Notes under the pieces: generated by a model
What the model was told of the DNA's origin: nothing
Databases searched by the model: none
What the model saw: the letters and a program-made list of their open reading frames with translations, nothing else
Translations under genes and position numbers: made by a program
Part shown: positions 19,005 through 30,300 of the stretch, in pieces
Position numbering within the stretch: the stretch's first letter is position 1
How the letters are laid out: each line of letters starts with the position of its first letter
NCBI RefSeq assembly: GCF_901709675.1
Contig: NC_051091.1
Coordinates: forward strand, 7,350,967-7,414,966
Reading direction: 5' to 3'
Length of the DNA stretch: 64,000 bases
Origin: Syngnathus acus
Taxonomy: Eukaryota > Chordata > Actinopteri > Syngnathiformes > Syngnathidae

Positions 19005-19125
19005 TAGTGGTAATTCCGACAATCGCCCTCATCAGCGGGGGTCTTCATATGATCAAAAACAGGAATGGGTTCCATGGGGTATTTTCATTTTCGTGGAATG
19101 CCGAAGAGGTGGTTTGTTTTCAGTT
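19004..19125 (-). promoter_or_regulatory. per3 5' leader with upstream ORFs
   Basis: An acceptor (branch-like CTAAT, then CTGCAG) puts the start of the first coding exon at 19125. Between it and the per3 ATG there are several upstream ATGs. One ORF (19075 to 19004, 23 codons starting MEPIPVFDH) ends in TAA overlapping the per3 ATG as TAATG. Another begins inside it and runs past the main ATG in a different frame. This arrangement suggests translation control by scanning or reinitiation. The acceptor itself is inferred. Confidence 0.55.
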
Positions 19126-19868
19126 CTGCAGATTAGGAGGGTAAAAATCTATTTTAACAAGACATCACATAGTTTTTAATTGACGGTCAGCAACAAATAA
19201 TTGGATGGCATCAACTCAATGTTTTTGCCCGTTACAATGCTGCACTTTGTTTATCATATATATGTAGGTCACATTAAAGGTGGAAACATATGGGTGGTAC
19301 TTCTTTACATTCTAAAAACTTGGCCTTTTAACCAGGGTGTGTAGACTTTTTATATCCACTGCAAACTGAGAAGCTCAAACAGAAGCCAGTGGAAATATCC
19401 TGCATAGACTCTGCAGGATTACATAATCAGGGAGCTCAATTTGGAAGAGTGGACGCCATCTTGAGATATTGCAACTGTTGTTTAAAAAAAACTTTTTTTA
19501 TTGTCGTGCGGATATTATGATGATCTGCCCTGACCTTGACGACACAACAGACTTGATAAGACGTCCTGTTTTACGATTAGTTGGACATGGTGTTAAATTA
19601 GCAAACATCTTTGACGCAAACTATAAAATAAGCGCATATCCAAACATGTATGTATTTCAAGGCCTTATACAATAGATATAAAATGTAAGAATGGACTCAA
19701 AAGACTTGAACACATTACTAAAGTTACAATTTAAAAAATTGTTTAAACAGGGAAAAGTACAACATGTTTTCCTGCCTTAAAACGGTAGAAAACTGCTTTT
19801 TCAAAGAGGGAACACTATATGGTGACAACTCAAAAACAAACTTGACCCTCTTTTGAAAGTTCAAGGCC

Positions 19869-20227
19869 CCGTCACCATCCATTTTCTGTACCACTTTGTC
19901 CCCACAGGGGTCGCAGGCGTGCTGGAGCCTATCCCAGCGGTAATCGTGCAGTAGGGGACACCCTGAACCGGTTGCCAGCCAATCACAGGGCACACAGAGA
20001 CAAACAACCATCTGCACTTGCGCTCACACCTAGGGGCAATTTGGAGTGGTCAATCGGCCTACCATGCATGTTTTTGGGATGTGGGAGGAAACCAGAGGAC
20101 CCAGAGAAAACCCACGCGGGCACGGGGAGAACATGCAAACTCCACACAGGGAGGGTCGGAGGTGGAATCAAACCCGCACCCTCCTAACTGCGAGGCGGAC
20201 GTGCTAACCAGTGCCCCACCGTCACCA
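19869..20227 (-). mobile_element. tRNA-derived SINE, copy 1, in per3 5' intron
   Basis: Reads 3' to 5' on the plus strand: tail end TCCATTTTCTG near 19878, body with GTCGCAGGCGTGCTGGAGC and TTTTTGGGATGTGGGAGGAA, then the tRNA-like head with GAATCAAACCCG (box B complement) near 20166 and GTGCTAACCAGTG (box A region) near 20200. It is a diverged inverted copy of the element at 63210-63570. A 9-bp direct repeat CCGTCACCA at 19869-19877 and 20219-20227 is a probable target-site duplication, although its first three bases could belong to the element. Confidence 0.85.
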
Positions 20228-20808
20228 CATTAAACCTGATAACCTTGGGGGCGGGGGAGAGACAAATCAGTCACTGCCCCAAACCGCCAACAACATTCAC
20301 CAGTTAACTAGCAACTATATTTGAGCTACTTTTGTTTACGATCCACCACAGATGCAAATTTACTTTTCCGGCGATAATATAAAAGAGAACAACAAACAAC
20401 TCGTAAGAGTGCCTTTTAAATCTCGTGAATCATTGAAAAACGTGACATGAAGGGGAACTCCAGATGACTGCTTATATCGATTTTATATATTGAGTATATC
20501 AAATATAATTGATATGGTTTAATAGCAACAGCTTGCTACATTCCACTGGGTTATGGCAGAGATGTTACTTAACGTTAGCTACTTATCGGCTCCTCGCCGA
20601 AGACAATCGACGGCCGCTACAAGAGCTCGATCGACTACGTTAAAACGATCACTTTGTTTCCCGAGGTTCGTCAGTACATATGAAATAATGACCATCTGAC
20701 AATTATTATTTCCGAGATTTACTTCCACATTTATGTGGATGATGTTGCTTGCTAGCTTACCTACTAGTAATAGCCAAAAACATACCAAATTTTAGTGAAA
20801 TATTTTAC

Positions 20809-20950
20809 CTTTTGCTCCATACGCGTGCATCCACTTAAATGTATTTTCCCTATGAACGTGTCTTCTGGTCGTAATTCAACTATTTATTTTATTAGAACTC
20901 AGCTAGGCTAAGTCGCCTAGTGCTCCCGTGCGCTTGACACATTTGTGCAA
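20809..20950 (-). other. Putative per3 untranslated exon 1
   Basis: On the minus strand, sequence just downstream of the promoter block runs to a donor AAG|GTAAAA at 20809/20808. It contains an ATG at 20820, but joining to the acceptor at 19125 gives only five codons before a stop, so it would be another upstream ORF and not the PER3 start. The exon is inferred from signals only and its upstream end is a guess. Confidence 0.4.
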
Positions 20951-20969
20951 CGTGAGTCCGGTTGAATAT

Positions 20970-21090
20970 AATCCCCGCCCAGTGCACGATGATTGGACAA
21001 AGAAATTCATGTGTTCTGTGAGTGGCTGATACGTCATTAGTGGGCGTGTCTACAAATTGGTTTGTCAAACAACGGTCGTGGTTCACGTGG
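20970..21090 (-). promoter_or_regulatory. Putative per3 promoter: GC box, two CCAAT boxes, canonical E-box
   Basis: In order away from the gene: GC box (GGGCGGGG on the minus strand, 20973-20980), CCAAT (20992-20996), an ACGTCA half CRE near 21031, a second CCAAT (21056-21060), and CACGTG (21084-21089). The E-box is followed after 6 bp by CATGTT, one base from an E'-like CACGTT, recalling the tandem E1-E2 layout of clock promoters. Clock-gene family knowledge says CLOCK-BMAL binds CACGTG to drive per genes; that it does so here is inference. Confidence 0.6.
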
Positions 21091-21210
21091 ACCTCCATGT
21101 TACGCAACAGAGGGGAAAACAAGTACGCAAATCAGAGCAGGCACTTTGCGTTTTGCCTCTTCATCACCGAAGGAATGAATCCTTTCACCTCGCTGCTGTT
21201 AAAACTGTGG

Positions 21211-21290
21211 TAAAATAAAGCAGTAAAAATGAAAAAGATGATGCACAATATAAAATAAAGCAGTAAAAATGAAAAAGATGATGCACAATA
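21211..21290. repeat. Perfect 40-bp tandem duplication
   Basis: The unit starting TAAAATAAAGCAGTAAAAAT and ending ATGCACAATA lies at 21211-21250 and is repeated without a mismatch at 21251-21290. It sits between the per3 promoter and the vamp3 3' end. Confidence 0.95.
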
Positions 21291-21594
21291 CTTTTAACAA
21301 TGTGTATAAATAAACAAAAACAACACTGGCACTAAAATCCAAGTGACAAAGTAATCAGGCATCATTTAATGATTTAATAAGAAGCAACAGCAGGGTATGC
21401 AATCATCCAGTGTTGGCACAGTACATGTAATTCTCACACTGTCACCCCACCAAAGGTTTTTGAACAAATTCCAACCGCTAAAATGTTTAGCAGCAGTGGA
21501 CACAAACCAAACAAAAAAAATTTTAAGGTTAGCTCTGTACGAAGTTTCAAAAACCATAGCTGAATAAAACGACATTAATTACACATGTATGCAC

Positions 21595-21600
21595 TTTATT
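21595..21600 (-). promoter_or_regulatory. vamp3 polyadenylation signal
   Basis: AATAAA on the minus strand about 1.1 kb past the vamp3 stop codon. The interval 21601-22725 is AT-rich without other genes, consistent with a long vamp3 3' UTR. Confidence 0.4.
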
Positions 21601-22725
21601 CGGATGGGTTACATCTATGTAAAAATACACTCGTGTAAGTTGATTGAGCAAGTGAGCTGCGAGAGTCATTCAAAAGGCACAATAGACTCCATCAGGTAGA
21701 TAATTATACATAATTTATCAATCCATTGGCTTGACAGTAAGAGGAAGTGCGCAAAACCTTTTTTCCAATCGGGGGCCAGAGTTCAGTCCTTTGAGAACCA
21801 CACTGAATACTTAAATAAGGTTTACCATGTGAGTTAAATGCTAACAATTGACAATACAGTCACCTTTTCTTTTAAATTGCATGGTGGGCTATCGTGGCCA
21901 TATGTTGTTCCGCATAAATCCAAATCAAATCACAAATGATCTTTAACTGTACACCAAGTCATTCCTGAGACAATGATGCAAATGGCTATAACACTATGAA
22001 CCCGAGGCATAAACATACGCTCCTTCTAAGTTGTCGATTTGAGATGATCAATTTAATTATTTCATATATTTCACAATAGAATTCACTATAACCAACATTT
22101 CCCTAAAGGAATTCATAAAGTATATTTTTCTATTTATCTAGCAACCAATATGTTTGCAAAACAAGTTCATGAGCATTCAGCCATGCGTATAAATAAGTTA
22201 AGGCATGCAAATTGAACAGCTCTGTGTCTTTTGAAGGCACAAGCAAAATACAGAACAGGAGGATTCTTACAAAGTTGAAAAATGTTGAATTTGCTTCAAT
22301 GGTGGGCAGGAAAATTTTGGAAAGTACTTCTAATGGCACACACTTTGAAGGCTAGTTTTCAAACGTAAAAACAAAATACAAGAGGAGTTTACAACTATAC
22401 GCCACATCATGTCATTAAAGGCTTTGGTGTATGTTTTACTGAAAGTGAGAACAAGGACTGCAGAGGCAGCATTTTCTGTTCACCATGTGACACTGGTGTA
22501 GTTTCGGTCAATTAGCTACGTTTCTGTTCATGTGTGTTTCGTACGTGGCACTGCACAGGTCGGGCTTGTGAGTAAGCCCATAGCATGTATTGAGGCACAT
22601 ACAAGACAAGGAATGAAGACCCCCCCCCTTCAAAGGAGAAGAAAATGTGAACTAAGAAGCCACTAATCATGTGACCTCTGCCTTTCAATGATGCTTGTTG
22701 CTCATCTCCGCTTCTTGATGCCGTT

Positions 22726-25491
22726 TTAGGCTTGTGACCAAACTGAAAATAAAGCAAGAGCATGAAAGTTAACACTTCTGAAATAAACATGTAAAACATA
22801 GGAGTGCAAATTTTTTGGGGGGACAAACGTGACATGTAGTGCGTATGGCGTGATACTTACTAATAATGATGACCACGATAATCAGTAGGACAGCTATCAG
22901 GATGGCCCACATCTGGAAGGCAGATTGGCAGAGAATGTCAGTGCGACACTCAGCTCAACTTGATTTGAAAACGTATGTTTAAAAAAAAAAAAAAAAAAAA
23001 AAAATACTCATTATGCTTTGCAAACACATCCATCAAAATTATACCTTGCAGTTCTTCCACCAGTACTTCCTCTTCAGTTTGGCAGCACTAGTCTCAAACT
23101 GGGATGCTCCAGCTTGGAGTGCATCTGCTCGATCGTCCAGTTCCGATAACTTCTGGTCCCGTTCCAGCACTTTGTCCACGTTCACGCGCATAATATCCAC
23201 CACCTGCAAACACCACATATGATCCGTTAGTTGCCTGTGGGCTACAGCATAAAAGTTCAATCAAATGTCCACCATTTCATACATGTATAGCAGCTGAGAA
23301 CTATATCTGTATTTAAATACCGTGTTTGCTGTTGAAACTGTATACTGATGTGAATTATTCAAGACACAATCATTATTTGAAATCTGATTGAATCAACGGA
23401 ATGGAAAATAGAACATTTTTATTCTTGATTCATCAAATAAGACTAGAAAAAAAATCATCTTTTTTCAAAATAGTTAGTTGCGGCCCGTAAAAATCTTTTC
23501 AGACAGTCACAGGGAACGCACTTTTAAACCCACATGTTCCACTGATCCACAAACCTTACTATTGCCACTCCCCTCAGACAAAGAGCTGCAGAGTGCAGAG
23601 GAGTGCGCAAGCATTACATAAGCAGGGACTGATTATATAAGCCTCCGACAACCAATTGGAGGCTCAGTGAACACGCTTAAAGTTGACACTCAGTGAAGGA
23701 GGGGCTAGTTTGAGCATTTTAAAAGGAACTGGGAAGGGCGTGTTGTTGTACGTCATTTCGGAGCAGTGCCTTTTTTATTTTTAGGCATGTGAATGAACAT
23801 GTGTTTGCGGGCAGCACATTCCTCATAGTGGCGATCCAGAACAGCCACGGACGGCGAGGGTTATATAATTCGCTGTTCAAGACAAACATCAAGAAGCAGT
23901 GAGTCATAAGAGAAGCCAGGGTCAGTGAGAGGAAGGGATGATATATAAAGGCTCTGTACAGACGTCATTTTCTCCCATACGTAAACAAAACTACAGGTAA
24001 ACATTTTGATGCGCAAACATTTGCATGTGGCCTAAAATTTGGTTCGTTCGTCAACAGATGGGTGGTTATAAAGGTGTTGTGAATATTATTTACTAAATGT
24101 GGAATATAATAAAGTCCCTTTCATAAGCTTTAGTGAGCGCAAATTTGATGCTTTTGGTAAATACAATGTAACAACAGAATTTGACCAAAATCCATTCATG
24201 AATTTCAAACAAGTTCCTGCAAAGAGGGCTCATTTATCTGTAATCTGTTAAAGATCTGTTCCACAGTCAAACTGCTGAAATCAAACCCTTACTCACCGCA
24301 CAGAACTATTTCAACACGTGTCATGCACAGAATCTGCTGTTTAATGGCAGTTTCAAAACTGGATATTAACAAGACTTTAGAAAATACATGTAGACTATCA
24401 CAATTCATTTACACTTACAGTTAAGTCATGAATTTGAGCTATTTGAATTTAAAGTTAAAATAAAATAAAACATTAAAATAGAGTGCATTTGTTGACATCA
24501 AGAGTCAGTGACAGTGATCACTCAACTATTGAAAATTGATGCAGTGAACAGTATGAGTATGATTTAAATAAATAAATAAATAAATAAATAAAGCAGAGTT
24601 ATCTATCATACCTCATCGACCTGGGCTTGGGTCTGCTGCAAACGTTTGTTGCTCGACCCTGCACCAGAACCTTCTGGAACTAAGCCTGACCTGGAGAAAC
24701 ATGAGATTTAACATATTTGCATAAATCCCTACATAAGTACCACTGTTCTAATAAAAAGGAAAAAATGGAGATGCCTGTCAAATCCATCACAAGCACAGAT
24801 TAACAAGTAAACTTGTGACATTGGATAAGGCCTACATGCAACCGGTACCATGTCACTGCATTCCTTCGGCGCACCCAGTCACACTGATAAGATAATATGT
24901 CAAACATACAAACGATTACAGACCATGTAAACATTTTTACATGTTGCAGCTCGTCAATCATCTCATCGTACTCATAACACAATTTGGCCTGAGACCATTT
25001 TAGACCTAAAAATATCCGTCAAAGCCATTTAAACAAAACTTTCCCCAAATGCCGTGCAGTCAGTTTCATGAGACGATTGACCATTAGACCAATTGCTTCA
25101 TTTCTTGTGGTAACAAAAAAATAGCTATGTAGTTTTTACGTTGAGAAGCTAATTTTGGGTTAGCAGCTCGGGATGCTAAATCCAACTCAAGTGAACTGCA
25201 TTAAATTGAGAACAGGGCAAATAATAAAGACGTTAAAAACTAATGGTAATACATTGCGAATAAATGATGACGTTACTCGGATCAAATGTAAAGTTTGTAC
25301 AGTTAATGCAAACTTGTGAGGAAATTGACTGGTTGACGAACTAGCACTTGTTGCATGCTAACAGCTAAATTTAGGGCGTATGCTACGCTTGACTTTTGTA
25401 AAACAACCACATTGAGTGCTCTAAACTTGTTTGATCCAACAACTCGATCGTGTTTATGCGTGCACATACTTTAGACAGTTAAAACTTACAT
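22726..25491 (-). CDS. vamp3: Vesicle-associated membrane protein 3 (cellubrevin), v-SNARE
   Basis: Five coding exons: 25490-25491 (only the AT of the start codon), 24612-24690, 23045-23203, 22861-22912, 22726-22742. Total 309 nt, 102 aa (human VAMP3 100 aa). A short N-terminus [17 protein letters not shown] precedes the R-SNARE motif from [20 protein letters not shown] to [17 protein letters not shown] (about residues 18-78, with the zero-layer Arg in MRVNVD), then one hydrophobic anchor (about 83-99) and a WSQA end. It pairs with syntaxin and SNAP-23/25-type SNAREs for endosome recycling and secretion. The short N-terminus without the proline-rich stretch of VAMP2, and the per3 neighbour (PER3-VAMP3 are adjacent in human), support VAMP3 over VAMP2. 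The first exon is fixed by phase (AT|G) and a GTAAGT donor. Confidence 0.93.
22981..23004. repeat. Poly(A) run in vamp3 intron 3
   Basis: About 24 consecutive A on the plus strand (T on the gene strand) in the 132-bp intron between vamp3 exons 3 and 4. Confidence 0.9.
24569..24592. repeat. (AAAT)n short microsatellite
   Basis: Six or so AAAT/TAAA units just downstream of vamp3 exon 2. The rest of vamp3 intron 2 (23204-24611) shows no gene. Confidence 0.85.
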
Positions 25492-25733
25492 CGTGAAGTG
25501 AAAGTTGCTTTATCGTGCACCGGATGTTTCTTTGGAGCAAGTTCCAACCCGTAGTTGAGCTGCGTTGTAGGAAGTCGGAAATTCGGAACTTTGGCGTTCC
25601 CAGCGCGCAGCGAACTGAAACTGGACAAACTTACTTTGAAACTGCTATCTTGGCAGAAGTTAACTAATTGGTGTAACTACCGTTGTGCGTTTTATCCCTG
25701 GAATTAGACAAAATAAATGATAAATATTACATG

Positions 25734-25741
25734 TGACGTCA
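25734..25741. promoter_or_regulatory. Consensus CRE (TGACGTCA) upstream of vamp3
   Basis: A perfect palindromic CRE about 240 bp upstream of the vamp3 start codon, with a half site (TGACGT) about 10 bp further on. It would bind CREB/ATF-type factors; use in vamp3 transcription is inferred from position. The region 25750-26610 shows no gene. Confidence 0.5.
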
Positions 25742-26610
25742 CAGTGTTGACGTAAAATCAATACAAGTAAATGTTTTCAGATGAGAAAGTCGATCTTTGG
25801 TCACTCAATACGGGACTACTTGAATGCAACACTGAACAGGCGACGTACTTCCGCCAACAATGAGGAGTAACGGCCACATAGAAAACAATAAAGCACTTCA
25901 AAATATTAATAAAAGTGTAATATTGCAACGGTCGTTCACCTAAAGCACCACTTTAATAACTTTGCATATTGAAGAAAATTGAGTTGTACATCCAATTTAA
26001 AGACATGGAGAAAAGACGCGTGATCAGCATGTGACATTATGAACCAAAGAAAATTGCATATACCCGTTACATTATAACTGCTTCCATCTCATTTGCTACA
26101 TATTTGATCAGGATCTTCGCTATGATCAGGTTTTCTTTCAATTATTCGAATGCAAGTCTAACTTATTTCTTCACTGCAAAAAATGTGATTCCACCTTACA
26201 CCTACCTTATGTAGGATTCTGGCAGACAATAAAAAATAAATCAGGACCGGGCTGCATTCGAATCAAGACGAGAAAAAGAATGGACAATGCTTCCACCTAT
26301 AGGACAGATATTGAATTGCTTGGGCTCCATTTTAGATTACATCGAACGCATGAGACGTGCAGCAATTTGTGATCTTAGTAAATGTGCCTCCTTGCAAGCG
26401 AGTTCTTTAAGTAAAGAAAAGTTGACTTAAAAATTACTTAATTACAATTTTATTTCCAAGCGAAACAATTGAAGTTCTTTCAGTTATTTTAACTCTTCGC
26501 TTTTATATTATAAGTTTGCTATTCACCAGTACGGTTTTGGTTAAAATTGTTTCGTTACCGACATTCTTTAAATGTAAAAAGGCAAAAGAAAGCAAAAGAA
26601 AACAAAAATT

Positions 26611-26683
26611 CGAGCCAGCCAGGAGTCGAACCTAGAATCTTCTGATCCGTAGTCAGACGCGTTATCCATTGCGCCACTGGCCC
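26611..26683 (-). tRNA. tRNA-Arg (anticodon ACG)
   Basis: On the minus strand a 73-nt sequence starting GGGCCAGTGGCGCAATGGAT folds as a full cloverleaf: acceptor GGGCCAG pairing with CTGGCTCG end, D-arm with GCGCAATGGATAACGC, anticodon stem-loop TCTGA-CTACGGA-TCAGA with ACG at 26648-26650, and T-arm with GGTTCGACTCC. A-box and B-box are intact and a run of T (26606-26610 on the gene strand) follows as a Pol III terminator. ACG becomes ICG and decodes CGU/CGC/CGA. It is essentially identical to vertebrate tRNA-Arg-ACG and stands alone between vamp3 and ccdc3. Confidence 0.96.
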
Positions 26684-27302
26684 GTTGAAATGTGTCAGCA
26701 CAAACTTACAATATAAAGGTGAAGCCGTGTTCCATCGTGAACGCTGACATCAAATGACATCATCCGATCGTTTCTTTTAGGAAGTTGGCCAGTGTACGAT
26801 AAAGTCACTCAAAATGTATTGAATAGAAATAAACCTAGTATCAAAACCTTTGTCACAAGAGGGTGCCATTGACAACTCCAGTTCACTGACTGAGTCGTTT
26901 AGTTTAGTGTACAACTGTATTCATTTTAAAATGTCATTCAGTCTTCTAGCATACGTTTGAGATTCAATTTGTATTGAAATCAATATAATAAAAGTCCCAC
27001 GCAATGGTGTGTGTGCACTGGTTTTCTTTGCTCCGCCTAAACTTGTGTTAGAAGGGATTCTGTTGCTGCAGATTAGAGGAGGCTGATCCTCCTCCTTCAA
27101 AATTACAGGTATCACTTCTGCAGGCGGGAGACTGCAGAAGCACAACAGTGGAGTTAACGCTTGTTTTATTTTCCCCTCCACGTACAAACCACTTGGATGA
27201 ATCGTTGAAATAGATTATGTCCACAGCGTGAGCGCACTGCCCTTCCCCTGCAACTTCCATCAATCACCAGTTCACTCCACTTCGCAAAGTTCGCGTGGGA
27301 CC

Positions 27303-30300
27303 ATGTGGATTATCGTGGTTTTTCTCCTGACTGCAGCCGATGGGTGCCAGCTGCCCCACGACTGGAGACCCCAGACGGAGGCGTGCCGTGCCGAGCTGGC
27401 CGAGATCATCGTGTTCGCAAAGGTGCTGGGTCTGCACAAGGAGCCGTACAACTATCTGCCGTGGCAGAGCCACACCGATCTGCTCTACTTCGCCGAGATC
27501 GAGCTGCTGTGTGACCAGGCGTGGGGAAGCATGCTGGAGGTCCCCGCGGGCTCCAGGTTTAACATCACCGGCCTGGGCTACTTCTCCTGCTTCTCCTACA
27601 GTGTCACCCCAAACAACAATTATTACTTCTTCCTAAAGTGAGTAATCCCCCCCTTCTCCGTAATTGCTGAGGTGCTGACTGACTGACCAAGTCCATCACA
27701 TATGATGTAAAATGCACATATCTACATCAGGGGTGAGCAAAGTATGGCTGGCGGGCAACATATGACACGCACCAATCTTCAATCCTGCCCAATAATCATT
27801 TACATAAAAGTCCTGTAATATATTATAAATATTTTAAGTAATATACGTTAAAGAATTAAGAACTTGGAGAACTGTAGTCCCTTGTAGTGGTCCATCAATT
27901 TAAAAATATAAGTAATAAGACATATGTAATAGATCATAAGTATTGCTCTCAAGTTCACATTTTTCCCCAGTTTGCTTGAAAATGATCTTTGACCCGTGTT
28001 GCGTTCACATATTCTCCCAGTGTAGAGTCTCTTTGGATTCATTCCAAATGACAAAAATATGCAAGTTAGAGTTCATTGAAGACTGGCCAACTAAGTTTCC
28101 TCCTCAACTGTTTAACTGCAGACACTTTCCCTTTGCCACAGTTCTGTAATCATAAGACACAACAGTTCTGGGAGAATGTCCTTTGGACAGAGTTTTTGGC
28201 GAGTCATATCAGCTCATTGTTTACAGATGAAAAATGAAGCTTGAGAAAAAAACAACACTGTCCCTACTGTGAAACATGGAAGACGCTCAATAATGTTTGG
28301 GGGTTGCTTTACTTCATGTGGCTCGGGGTGTCCTGAATATGTGCAGGATGCAATGAAATCTCAAGACTAGCGGAGCATTCTGGACTGAAATATGCTCCCC
28401 TGTGTCAGACAGCTTTCTCTCAGCTGCAGGTCATGCATCTTACAATGGGATAATGACCCAAAACACACAACTAAAAACATGCAAGAATGACTAAGAACAA
28501 AAAATTGGATCATTCTGAAGAGCTAAATCATGTTGAAATTATGTGGAGGGAGCTGAAACATGCAAGTTGGAGAGGAAAATTCATACTAATGACAATAGTG
28601 AGGTTTTCTTTCCACCATTCTGCCTGAAATTACAGCTACTAAGTGACACTGCCTGTTTTTATTTCTATGTGGGAGATTGGGTAATTTGAAGTGCTCATTT
28701 ATTTGTTCAAGGGTTTTATGCAAGTGGAGTTTAATTGGGGCAGAGTGTCTATTAGAGCGCTGGTCACTATTTGAGGAAGTTTGGTATATCAATCACGATG
28801 AAAATGAGACATCTGCTCGGCGCAACACAGACTGTAGCCAAATATTGGAACTGGAGGAGACTCTCACTAAGAATATCTGAAGAATGTTGTGGTATTCAGT
28901 CCAAACATTAAAAAGTTCTAGTTGGTGGTAAATATATTCAAGTAATCTTCAAAATGAGCTGTAATGTATTTCTTTGAATTGAGTTTTCAATTCTATTCTA
29001 CAACAACTCTTCAGATGTGTACCATAAAGACGAGAAATAATTCTCAAAGGACTTAATCAGTAAAGAAACCTAAACAGAGCCCACCTCCTGTTAAATCTTT
29101 GCATGCATGCCGATGTAATTATAGAAACAATCAGGATATCAAAAGTTTGATAAAGCCCACAATTTGTGGACCCGGCGCTGATGAGAGCCTCTACTTAGTG
29201 ATAGGGAGCATGTGCTAACCATCACTAACAGATGTTACCAATTATATATTTTTTTTACATACATAGATGAGATGTCTTATATTGAGGTGAGTGTGCATGT
29301 GTGTGTGTGCGTGCATGCATGTGTGTGTGCGTGTGTGTGTTGGAAAGCATTCCTGGTCTGTAATGTTTTGCAGTCCCACATGAGGGTCTGCACAAAGCCA
29401 ACAACAGCATTACTTTTCTATATAATGCATCTTACAGACAGACGTGTGTGAAAACTTAAAATACTTTTGTCACCATTTATCAGGGATAACAATTCCATTT
29501 TGTGAGCAGAACCTCACAACAGTGAATAACATGCTCATGTAAATTATTGTTTCTTATTCTTTTTTTTTTTAAATAAAATAAAAATAACTATTAGATTTTG
29601 CCAGAAAACAGACAAAGAGCCTCCTAGGTTGTGGAATACCATTCTTTAGTCTAATCAGAATGTCAAGTTGTATCAGATTGGCAGGAGGAGAATGAAAAGA
29701 ACAGCAAGTGATCCAAAGCATACCACATCATGCTTCAAAATCAATGATCATGACAGATGTATGGCTGCTACGGAACGGCGAAACTCGCGTTTATTGATGA
29801 TGTGACTGCTGACAAAAGTAACAGATGAAGCTCGAGCTGTTCCCTCTGCTCAGTGGGTGGTTACGTAAGAAGATTGATACCACTTGTTTGGGACAATAGT
29901 TAGAAATTGAGTCACTTTGTTAAACATTAAATTGGGATCATCTTAACTTGAAACAAAGAAAGCTTTGTCTCAACCTAGAAGTGCAAATGAGGACAAAACA
30001 GCATTAAAATGTAATTTAAAAAATATATTTTTGTACTAGCATTCGAGTGTCTGTTCCCACTACTACGGAATTGTCCAAAATGTCTAGTAAAAAAATTCAA
30101 TGGAAACTAAAAAGTCTTTACCAACTCAAAGAGGTGAGTTTCAATATTTCAGTCGAATTAATCAATGTGTCTTTACGCTAACATTTGAATTTATGCCAAC
30201 ATAGACTAAGAGAAGAGTTTCAGCTTCAAAAAATGATTAAAAATTCAATTTAATATATACAAACAATGGAAAGGCGTGACTCCTTATTTCATGAGCCAAC

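Noticed and set aside
27228-27302. Upstream in-frame ATG for ccdc3.
   Set aside because: It would place 25 polar residues ahead of the hydrophobic leader and is in a poorer start context than the ATG at 27303.
27722-27765. GGGGTGAGCAAAGTATGGC, similar to a repeat start seen in many vertebrate genomes; another near 56930.
   Set aside because: Too short and diverged to assign to an element.
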